Below, in pieces: positions 56,975 to 64,000 of a stretch of 64,000 bases of DNA (position 1 is the first letter of the stretch; each line of letters starts with the position of its first letter). This DNA is from Geosporobacter ferrireducens. GTDB taxonomy: Bacteria > Bacillota > Clostridia > Peptostreptococcales > Thermotaleaceae. A program made the position numbers and the translations under genes. Below the pieces are notes generated by a model that was not told the origin of the DNA, did no database searches, and saw nothing but the letters and a program-made list of their open reading frames with translations. The DNA lies in assembly GCF_001750685.1 (NCBI RefSeq), contig NZ_CP017269.1, forward strand, positions 744,001-808,000, in the 5' to 3' direction.

Positions 56975-58010
56975 CTCCGCCAGCTTGTGTTAATGCATAT
57001 AGGATAATCCCATTACTTACGATAATTCTTGCTACTTCTGATAAGTTTCCTTCTGATACCAGCTTATTGGCTACCGGTAATGCTACCGTAAGCAGTGCTT
57101 GAAACAAAAGGGTTCCCATAAGTACATGACTAATCTTTGCATTTCTGGTGGAGGCTCCCCCGATTAAAATCGCAGCGACTGGCGGAAATGCCATGTATAA
57201 AGGCGCTTGGTATAATTGGAAGAACCCAAAGCTCTGGGCGTAAATGATAATACCAATACCGCCAAGCACAGTTGAAAGAACCGTTCCAATTAATCTAGCC
57301 CGATCTACATGAATCCCTGAAGCAGTTGCAAATCTCGGGTTGTCTCCCACCGCCTTCAGTGCAACTCCCATTTTGCTGCGCATAAACATCCACATCAGGA
57401 AGCAGGATACAAAGAAAAATAAAATGAGTCCTGTCGGTATTACAACACCCCCGATTTTAAAGGCCATAAAGTCATTTAAAATCCTGTCATATCTGGATGT
57501 AAGCGCAATCGTCGTCCGTAATCCTTTACCAGAGATCGGCCAGATAATCTCTCCATTTTTAAAAGGAAGTACCAGCCAGCCAATACACATTAAGGATACT
57601 ACGGAAAAGCCCACATAGTTTCCTACCATCATCTCTGATCCTTTTACCTTGTTTAGCAATATGCCGTAAAAATAACCGCAGATTGCAGATAGAGGTATGG
57701 AAATCACGATTGCTGTAAAAATAGCCTGAAATCCAACTAAATTCATTTCAATACTAATGAGCCCTGATAGGATACCGCAAATAATACCTAAAGGCAAACC
57801 AAAGTTCAGTCCTGTTCCCGACTGAATACAGGGAACCATAGCCAGTACAAGAACTCCATTCATGCCAAAACGAACCAGTGTGTCTGTTGTCAATGCATCC
57901 AATGGGATTTTATATACAATTGCGCCAAAAATTAACGAAGCTAAAAAGCATATAATAATAATTCTAGGCAATCCAATTGTTTGAATCAAAAGTTTCAGTT
58001 TTTCTCTCAT
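56967..58010 (-). CDS. ABC transporter permease (first of two), BPD_transp_2 family
   Basis: A 347-residue membrane protein with about nine segments. GTGLNFGLPLGIICGILSGL (about 66-85), AVGDNPRFATASGIHVDRAR (coupling helix, about 218-237) and ILIGGASTRNAKISHVLMG are the family blocks. It overlaps the ATPase gene by 4 bp (ATGA). It pairs with the other permease to form the membrane channel of the importer. Confidence 0.87.
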   Translation of the reverse strand: MREKLKLLIQTIGLPRIIIICFLASLIFGAIVYKIPLDALTTDTLVRFGMNGVLVLAMVPCIQSGTGLNFGLPLGIICGILSGLISIEMNLVGFQAIFTAIVISIPLSAICGYFYGILLNKVKGSEMMVGNYVGFSVVSLMCIGWLVLPFKNGEIIWPISGKGLRTTIALTSRYDRILNDFMAFKIGGVVIPTGLILFFFVSCFLMWMFMRSKMGVALKAVGDNPRFATASGIHVDRARLIGTVLSTVLGGIGIIIYAQSFGFFQLYQAPLYMAFPPVAAILIGGASTRNAKISHVLMGTLLFQALLTVALPVANKLVSEGNLSEVARIIVSNGIILYALTQAGGGE

Positions 58011-59614
58011 GATATTACGGCCTCCTTGCTGCGAAGTTTCTTATATTCCCCGGCCATTGCCAAACCGAAATCCGCATCACTTGCATCTGATTCCAGGATA
58101 CATTCAATTTTCCCCTCAGTGATAATGGCAATTCGGTCACAGATTGAACGCAGCTCTCCTAATTCACTGGAAGTCATAACGATGGTCATGCCTAAGTCCC
58201 GGTTAAGTTTAACCAGTAAATCCAATACCAACTTCTTTGCACCAATATCGATTCCCCGAGTCGGCTCAGAGACAAAAAGGATATTTGGCTCTAGGGTCAG
58301 TGCTCTTGCAATACAAACTTTTTGCTGGTTTCCACCACTCAGCCGCCTTGTAATCTGTTGCGGACCTCTGCAGCGTATGTCCAAATCTTCAATCATCTTA
58401 AGTGCATGTTCCCGAATGACTTTTCCATCCATCTGATCAAAAAATCCGAGACGCTTTAGATACTTCTTTTGTGCCTGCATCGCTGTAATGACGATGTTTA
58501 GCTCGATAGATGTATCTAACAGCAAGCCTACGCCTCTTCTGTCTTCAGATACAAACGCCAGGTGATTGTTCAGGGATGCCTTCGGATTATTTAGTTCAAT
58601 CTTTTTCCCCTCCAACGTCACGTTACCTTCAGCAGGATACAAACCCATGATTCCGTTGGCAATGCCGATTTTTCCCTGTCCGGCTAATCCTCCCAGTCCA
58701 ATAATCTCGCCTCTTCGGACTGTCAAATCAATACCTTTTACCTCTTCACCAGGCATTGCTACATGAAAGTTTTTGAGTTCTAAAATTGTTTCTTCACTGT
58801 TTCCATTATGCTTTTTCTCTTTACCTAACTTCTCAACCTTTCTTCCAACCATTAACTCCGCCAGCTGCATCACATTGGTTTCTTCTTTTTTCATAGTCGC
58901 TACCAATTCGCCGTCACGAAGGATTGTAACATGATCCGCAGTACTCATCACCTCGTCCAGCCGGTGGGTAATAAAAAGAATAGCAATACCAGAAGCTGCG
59001 ATTTTTTTCATAGCTGCTAACAGCGTATCTGCTTCACTTTCTGCCAAAACTGCCGTTGGCTCATCAAATACCAAGAGCTTCATATTGCTCTTGTCAATTT
59101 CTCTGGCAATTTCTATAAACTGCATGTATCCGACAGGCAAGCCTGCTACCGTTATCCATTCATCAATACCGATACCTAAAGTATCCAGTGCCTTTCTTGC
59201 ATCTTTATTCATCTGCTCTGTATCTAAAGTCTTCAGTTTATCACCCATAATTCTACTAAAAAGATTATGTTTGGTGATCTCCCTATTTAACTTAATATTC
59301 TCCGTTACAGTAAAGCCGGGAATCAGCATAAATTCCTGATGTACCATTCCAATCCCAAGATCCATCGCTTCCTTAGGCGATTTCATTGAAACAGGAGCCC
59401 CGTCAAAAATGACTTCCCCACTAAAACCTCCTGTAGAATGGATCACGGGCATACCAAATAAAATGTTCATCAAGGTGGATTTTCCCGCACCGTTTTCTCC
59501 CAGCAGGGCATGTATCTCACCGGGTTTTACTGTCAGGCTGACTCCTTTTAGAACCTTGTTTCCAAAATATTCTTTTTCGATGTTTTTCATTTCCAGGATC
59601 GTCTTTGTACCCAC
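58007..59614 (-). CDS. ABC transporter ATPase with two nucleotide-binding domains (sugar/nucleoside type)
   Basis: A 535-residue double ATPase like RbsA/MglA. Domain 1 has Walker A GENGAGKST (about 38) and Walker B LLVFDEPTAVL, but its signature reads LPVGYMQ in place of LSVGQQQ. Domain 2 has a degenerate Walker A (GGLAGQGKIGIANG) and an intact signature RLSGGNQQK with Walker B ILFVSEPTRG. Such asymmetry is normal for this class. It lies 116 bp after the binding-protein gene with a hairpin between. Confidence 0.9.
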   Translation of the reverse strand: MGTKTILEMKNIEKEYFGNKVLKGVSLTVKPGEIHALLGENGAGKSTLMNILFGMPVIHSTGGFSGEVIFDGAPVSMKSPKEAMDLGIGMVHQEFMLIPGFTVTENIKLNREITKHNLFSRIMGDKLKTLDTEQMNKDARKALDTLGIGIDEWITVAGLPVGYMQFIEIAREIDKSNMKLLVFDEPTAVLAESEADTLLAAMKKIAASGIAILFITHRLDEVMSTADHVTILRDGELVATMKKEETNVMQLAELMVGRKVEKLGKEKKHNGNSEETILELKNFHVAMPGEEVKGIDLTVRRGEIIGLGGLAGQGKIGIANGIMGLYPAEGNVTLEGKKIELNNPKASLNNHLAFVSEDRRGVGLLLDTSIELNIVITAMQAQKKYLKRLGFFDQMDGKVIREHALKMIEDLDIRCRGPQQITRRLSGGNQQKVCIARALTLEPNILFVSEPTRGIDIGAKKLVLDLLVKLNRDLGMTIVMTSSELGELRSICDRIAIITEGKIECILESDASDADFGLAMAGEYKKLRSKEAVIS

Positions 59615-59691
59615 CTATCAATACCCTCCTTCATGATTTTTATGACCATAATTAAATAAAAAAATCAAAATCGCAGTTTAATATAAGATAA

Positions 59692-59721
59692 ATAAGGTTG
59701 CTGCCTAAACAGCAACCTTAT
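59692..59721 (-). terminator. Hairpin between the binding protein and ATPase genes
   Basis: ATAAGGTTGCTG and CAGCAACCTTAT arms followed by TTATCTTATATT on the minus strand. A partial terminator would give more binding protein than transporter, as is usual for such operons. Confidence 0.75.
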
Positions 59722-59729
59722 AGGCTTTA

Positions 59730-60890
59730 CTAGAATGTAATGTAGTCAGAAAGAACCATGAAGTAGTTCTTTGTTTCAGCACCGGTTGCCTCATCCTTAT
59801 ATGTAGTAATCGTCATAGGTGCTTTTGCATATTCAGTGAAGGCTTTTTCTAATTGTGCTGCGTCAACTCTGTCTGTGAAGTTGCCTTCCAAGTATGCCTT
59901 CGCATATTCGGCTCCAGCTTCAACAAACATCATATTTACTGGTACAGGCCATGTTGAGAATCTGCCGGTACCACCTTTTTCAGCAAGTTTTGTTGTAATT
60001 TGTTCAACAAGATAACCAATATTTCCAGCTTTATCTTCAGGAATTTCGATTCCCAATGCTCCTGGATATCCATGGTATGGACTTGGACAGCATTGCTGCG
60101 GATATAATGCACCTTGTTCTAATACAGACCTGATCAATGGCTCTTGCATTGAACAGTTTGTGCTAAAGAAAGCCGTTTCTTTTCCTAACTCAGTAACTTT
60201 TCTAGGCACATCTTCAAGAATAAATTGTTGTGCACCGGATACACCAGCATCTGATGTTGGATCTGGAGCTGTTGCATCAACAAATTTGATATCTAGCTCT
60301 GCACACTTCTCTTTGAAAAGCTCTCTTCTCATTGCAAGAAGCTGATAAGACATGTGTCTTGGGAAGGAGTAGTGTACGAAAGTATTGGCACCCATCTTCT
60401 TCGCCTGCTCAATAACTGCATAACCCATACCTAGTTCATCAGCCTGCAGTACTACATCTGCCTTCGATGAGATCATATCTGGGTCTTCTTGTGGAGAGCC
60501 TACGATGAATAATAAGTCAGATCTTATCTCTCTGGATCTATCAATTGCTGCAGAGATCCCTGGAACTGCCTGGCAAACAACAATGGCTTTTACTTCTGGA
60601 TCAGAAGCCATACTCATAATGTTTGCAATCGTTGTTTCCTGTTCTTTCATGAAGCTATCCGGATAAGTTTGCAGAACAATCATGTCACCATATTTTGCTT
60701 TTACGTTTTCAGCCGCACGATACTCTTCTTCATTTTGAGATACAGTACCGGTCATGATTCCGATTTTAAAACTTTCTTCTGCCGGAGCAGGATCTTGGGC
60801 AGCAGGTTGATCAGCTGGTTTTGAACCACAAGCAGCTAAACTCAACATCATCATTACTGCCAGCATTATTGCTAAACTTCTTTTTAGCAC
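59730..60890 (-). CDS. DUF3798-type lipoprotein, solute-binding component of the ABC importer
   Basis: A 386-residue lipoprotein. The signal sequence LKRSLAIMLAVMMMLSLAAC ends in a lipobox with Cys at about residue 20, followed by a Pro/Ala/Gln linker. The mature part has a two-domain periplasmic-binding-protein look (FKIGIMTGTVSQNEEEYRAAE at its start, then VKAIVVCQAVPGISAAID and DVVLQADELGMGY). It matches the DUF3798 family, known mainly next to such permeases. The substrate is unknown. The start GTG 60890 is chosen because GGGGGG lies seven bases upstream. Bases 60891-61184 contain promoters at most; no riboswitch is recognised. Confidence 0.8.
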   Translation of the reverse strand: MLKRSLAIMLAVMMMLSLAACGSKPADQPAAQDPAPAEESFKIGIMTGTVSQNEEEYRAAENVKAKYGDMIVLQTYPDSFMKEQETTIANIMSMASDPEVKAIVVCQAVPGISAAIDRSREIRSDLLFIVGSPQEDPDMISSKADVVLQADELGMGYAVIEQAKKMGANTFVHYSFPRHMSYQLLAMRRELFKEKCAELDIKFVDATAPDPTSDAGVSGAQQFILEDVPRKVTELGKETAFFSTNCSMQEPLIRSVLEQGALYPQQCCPSPYHGYPGALGIEIPEDKAGNIGYLVEQITTKLAEKGGTGRFSTWPVPVNMMFVEAGAEYAKAYLEGNFTDRVDAAQLEKAFTEYAKAPMTITTYKDEATGAETKNYFMVLSDYITF

Positions 60891-61184
60891 TTTAATTCCC
60901 CCCATTTAATTTATATTTTTTATTTAAAGAAAGAGACAGCTTTTCTTTTTTTATGCTTCCCCTTCTATAAACATCTCTTGCTCTATGCATATGCCAAGCA
61001 CTGCCTATTTCATGCAAACAAATCCTTATTTTCATGAAATATTACAGTTAGATTACATATGAAGAATATTATTCTATATTGTCCATAAAAATCCTTCAAT
61101 ATTGTTATAACTTTTTTAATTTTTTTTATATTCATTAATTTATGTATATTAAAAATAGTGATGGTATCGCTTTCCTTATATGGA

Positions 61185-61220
61185 AATAAGAGAGGGGACA
61201 TTTCTGCCCCCCCTCTTATT
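61185..61220 (-). terminator. Terminator after pepV
   Basis: AATAAGAGGGGG and CCCCTCTCTTATT arms with a short loop; it overlaps the pepV end. Confidence 0.75.
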
Positions 61221-62613
61221 TAGCCAGCTCGTATAAAGCTTGTGCATAGATATTGGTAATTTTCATCAAATGGCCGATAGCGATATACTCATCTTTCTGA
61301 TGAGCAAGTTCCGGTTGTCCCGGAAACAGAGGACCGAAAGCTACTGCATTTTCCATCGCTCTCGCGTAGGTTCCCCCACCGATCGTGATGGGCTCTGCCT
61401 GATCTCCTGTGATCTCCCGATACACTTTCATCAAACGTTGTACCAACTCATGATCCTTCGGCATATAAATCGGTTTCATATGATCCAGTTCACAGATTTC
61501 AACACCACTTTCTCCAAGGACTTCCTTCATCCCTTCATAAATAGCATCTAAGTGATAGGTGATGGGATATCGAATATTTACCGTTACACGCACTGATTGC
61601 TCTGTAAAATCAATCACTCCAACATTAAAGACCAGCTTTCCGGAAGCATCATCTTCAAAACCACAACCTATGGATTCTCCATTGAACTCCATACCAATTT
61701 TATCTGCATAGAGTTTCACAAATTTACTGCCCTCACCGTTCTGTAATTGAAGCCGGCTCAAAAAGACCAATAGTTGTGAAATCGCATTTTTCCCTTGTTC
61801 CGGTGTACTTCCATGAGCTGAAATACCATAGGATTTGACAGTGATAATATTATTTTTTTCCGTAATTTCCATACTATAGCCTGTATTGCTTAAGGTTTTT
61901 GCCAGATTCTCCCGAACCTCTTCCAATTCTTCTTCAGCACATATTAATTGTGCTTCACAGTAATCCGGTACCATATTTGCACGATTTCCACCCTTGATAG
62001 ATTTGATTTTCAGCCCATTATCAAAGCTATCCCCTCTCAGTTCTTTCACCAAATCAAAAATTACAATTCCTTTTTCGCCATGGATTACAGGGAATTCGGC
62101 ATCTGGTGTAAATGCACAGCTAGGTGCCTTTTCTTTTTCGAAATAATGCTTCATACAGCCCCATCCACTCTCTTCATCGGTGCCAAAAATAATACGGATT
62201 TTTTTATTGATGTCCAGATTCAAATCCTTAATCGCCTTCATCGCATAGAGCGCTGCAATGGCAGGGCCCTTGTCATCAATTGCACCTCTTGCATATATTT
62301 TTCCGTCATGAATTTCTGCACTATAGGGCGGAAAGGACCAATTCGTACCTTCCGGTACCACATCCAAATGTACAAGAACACCAATAATTTCTTCGCCGCT
62401 TCCAAACTCAGCATGTCCGGCATAGCCATCAAAATTTTTTGTTTCAAATCCAAAATCCTTAGCAAGCCTTAAAGCATATTGAAGTGCTTCATTAATTCCG
62501 TTTCCAAAGGGTTTTCCCTTTTCCGCCTTCTCCTTCACGCTCTTAATTCGCAAAATTTCTTGAGTTGATTGTATGATTTCATGCTCCATAGATAAAATTT
62601 TTTGTTCCAACAT
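61216..62613 (-). CDS. pepV: Dipeptidase PepV (M20 family)
   Basis: A 465-residue metallodipeptidase. Family blocks: GVLVHLDVVPEG (about 79, first metal ligand), GAIDDKGPAIAALYA (about 115), GTDEESGWGCMKHY (about 148), a dimerisation/lid domain (about 190-360) and GGGTYARAMENAVAFGP (about 408) with the last His ligand in AHQKDEY. It hydrolyses dipeptides in the cytoplasm, consistent with amino acid fermentation. A GGAGGAC ribosome binding site precedes ATG 62613. Confidence 0.94.
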   Translation of the reverse strand: MLEQKILSMEHEIIQSTQEILRIKSVKEKAEKGKPFGNGINEALQYALRLAKDFGFETKNFDGYAGHAEFGSGEEIIGVLVHLDVVPEGTNWSFPPYSAEIHDGKIYARGAIDDKGPAIAALYAMKAIKDLNLDINKKIRIIFGTDEESGWGCMKHYFEKEKAPSCAFTPDAEFPVIHGEKGIVIFDLVKELRGDSFDNGLKIKSIKGGNRANMVPDYCEAQLICAEEELEEVRENLAKTLSNTGYSMEITEKNNIITVKSYGISAHGSTPEQGKNAISQLLVFLSRLQLQNGEGSKFVKLYADKIGMEFNGESIGCGFEDDASGKLVFNVGVIDFTEQSVRVTVNIRYPITYHLDAIYEGMKEVLGESGVEICELDHMKPIYMPKDHELVQRLMKVYREITGDQAEPITIGGGTYARAMENAVAFGPLFPGQPELAHQKDEYIAIGHLMKITNIYAQALYELAK

Positions 62614-62759
62614 CTTATCAGTCCTCCCTTATTTTTCTTCTACATAGACTTATTCCATATTAAAAATTTTTTTCCTTTCAAGCAATATTTATTATTTATA
62701 TTTTTATCTCTTTGGGCAAACTAAAAACAAACGGAAGAGAAAGAAGGTGATGAAGTATT

Positions 62760-64000
62760 TTGAAAAAGAAGAAAATTGTGCTGGCAGCACTCTATATCAG
62801 TATCTTTGCTACGATTGCACTGACATTAGGTTCCTACGCTGGAAGCCCCATCTTAGGTAGGCTTGGCAGTCTTACCAGGCTGACGCTTATCTTTGCTAGT
62901 ACCAGCCTGTTTCTCTACTATATGCGCATGAATCAATCTCCAGAGTTGGAACCTGCCCATATAAAAAATGAAAAAAAGGAGAAGGATGACAAGAAAAACA
63001 ATCGGACAGACCGGCCTTCAACACGCTTTGTCGATGTGGCTGGGCTTGAAGAAGTAAAGGAAGAACTGGTGGAGATTATTGACTTTATCAATAATCCGGA
63101 AAAATATCATTCCATGGGTGCAAAAATTCCAAAAGGCATTCTATTTTATGGACCTCCGGGTACTGGAAAAACTTTATTAGCACAAGCAATCGCCGGAGAA
63201 ACAGATTCAGCTTTTTTTCCAGCCAGTGGTTCCGAATTTGTTGAAAAATATGTAGGTGTCGGTGCAAAAAGAGTAAGGACCCTATTCGAAAAGGCAAAAA
63301 AAGAGGCTCCTAGTGTTATTTTTATCGACGAAATTGATGCAATTGGTGCAAAAAGGACTACAGAGAGTAATAATGAAAAGGACCAGACACTCAATCAGCT
63401 GTTGATTGAAATGGATGGCTTTAGTTCATCTCAAACGGTTATCGTAGTCGGCGCTACCAATCGATTAGATTTATTAGATGAAGCGCTATTGCGACCTGGA
63501 AGATTTGACCGCCATATGTTTATTGGAAATCCAGACGTCCGTGCACGAGAAGAGATTTTTAAAGTGCATATAAAAAATAAACCCATTGATGCCAAGGTGG
63601 ATATTAAGAACTTGGCTAAGAGAACCCATGGCATGTCGGGAGCTCATCTTTCTAACATTGCAAATGAAGCAGCTATTCTAGCGGTAAGAAACAATAAAAA
63701 ACAAATTGGAATTGATGAATTTAACCAAGCCATAGAAAAGGTTATTGCCGGTCTGCAAAAGAAAAATGCAGTAATCTTGGAGAAAGAAAAGAAAACAGTA
63801 TCTTACCATGAAGCAGGGCATGCATTAGTTGGTAAGATTTTGAATACAGATTTGGTAACCAAAATTTCAATCATTCCCAGAGGAGAGGCATTGGGGTATG
63901 TCATGTATGCCCCCGAAGAAGACAGATATCTCATTACAAAAGAAGAACTCTACAATAAGATTAAAGTACTCTTAGGCGGCAGAGCAGCCGAAGAAATTAT
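62760..64000 (+). CDS. Short FtsH-like AAA+ zinc metalloprotease (C-terminus outside window)
   Basis: The frame starts at TTG 62760, eight bases after AAGGTGAT, and is open to the window end (413 residues visible). Two membrane segments lie close together (about 5-25 and 40-56) with a loop of only about 14 residues, so the usual periplasmic domain is missing. A basic linker follows (to about 80), then the AAA+ domain: Walker A GPPGTGKT (about 130), pore loop EFVEKYVGVG (about 159), Walker B IFIDEIDAIG (about 186), second region of homology GATNRLDLLDEALLRPGRFDR. The protease zinc motif HEAGH is at about 350. It probably degrades membrane or cytoplasmic proteins. Confidence 0.9.
   Translation, partial: MKKKKIVLAALYISIFATIALTLGSYAGSPILGRLGSLTRLTLIFASTSLFLYYMRMNQSPELEPAHIKNEKKEKDDKKNNRTDRPSTRFVDVAGLEEVKEELVEIIDFINNPEKYHSMGAKIPKGILFYGPPGTGKTLLAQAIAGETDSAFFPASGSEFVEKYVGVGAKRVRTLFEKAKKEAPSVIFIDEIDAIGAKRTTESNNEKDQTLNQLLIEMDGFSSSQTVIVVGATNRLDLLDEALLRPGRFDRHMFIGNPDVRAREEIFKVHIKNKPIDAKVDIKNLAKRTHGMSGAHLSNIANEAAILAVRNNKKQIGIDEFNQAIEKVIAGLQKKNAVILEKEKKTVSYHEAGHALVGKILNTDLVTKISIIPRGEALGYVMYAPEEDRYLITKEELYNKIKVLLGGRAAEEI

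Noticed and set aside
61010..61201. 63-codon open frame between the DUF3798 gene and pepV
   Set aside because: A/T-rich intergenic composition, no ribosome binding site, and overlap with the pepV terminator.

Overview
The window is a piece of a low-GC Gram-positive (Clostridia-type) chromosome into which a GC-richer conjugative element has inserted. The host assignment rests on T-box leaders ahead of argS and pheST, the infC-rpmI-rplT operon with an AUU start, ptb next to indolepyruvate:ferredoxin oxidoreductase, MutS2, ZapA, PepV and strong GGAGG ribosome binding sites. I cannot name the species; the gene content would fit an amino-acid-fermenting, Alkaliphilus-like anaerobe.

Region 1 (1 to about 17,000) is the right part of an integrative and conjugative element of the Tn1549/CTn type. 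All element genes lie on the minus strand and read, in order of transcription, parA, parB, a small Cys-rich ORF, a DUF3991/toprim protein, a phage-type antirepressor, pcfB, the VirD4 coupling protein, Maff2, a VirB6/TrbL-like channel protein, two small unknown ORFs, PrgI, the VirB4 ATPase, DUF6674, a membrane-anchored M23 hydrolase, DUF4315 and DUF4366. The relaxase, topoisomerase and integrase must lie beyond the left edge. An IS4-family insertion sequence (12947-14755) sits in the opposite orientation between the small Cys-rich ORF and the toprim gene, with an 11-bp target duplication. A broken tyrosine-recombinase tail is left just before the tRNA cluster.

Region 2 (17,061-23,710) is one rRNA operon on the minus strand: four tandem promoters, 16S, 23S, 5S, then 15 tRNA genes and a terminator. 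The 23S gene carries an intervening sequence of about 148 nt in helix 45.

Region 3 (23,747-62,640) is housekeeping chromosome, nearly all on the minus strand. It includes an Asp/Glu racemase, ptb-iorA-iorB (2-oxoacid oxidation linked to acyl phosphate), a TPR/GNAT/NAD kinase group, two radical SAM proteins, argS under T-box control, a rhomboid-TPR protease, a GerMN lipoprotein, mutS2, a U32 peptidase, zapA, pheST under T-box control, a TrmH-type methyltransferase, a KtrAB/TrkAH potassium system, infC-rpmI-rplT under an L20-type leader, an ABC importer with a DUF3798 binding protein, and the dipeptidase PepV. At the right edge a short FtsH-like protease begins on the plus strand and runs off the window.

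I did not find a clear new defence or biosynthetic system. The most informative signals are the IS insertion with its reconstructable pre-insertion gene and RBS-masking hairpin, the 23S intervening sequence, the tandem rRNA promoters, the integrase scar, the clustered palindromic repeats, and the orphan importer and proteases.
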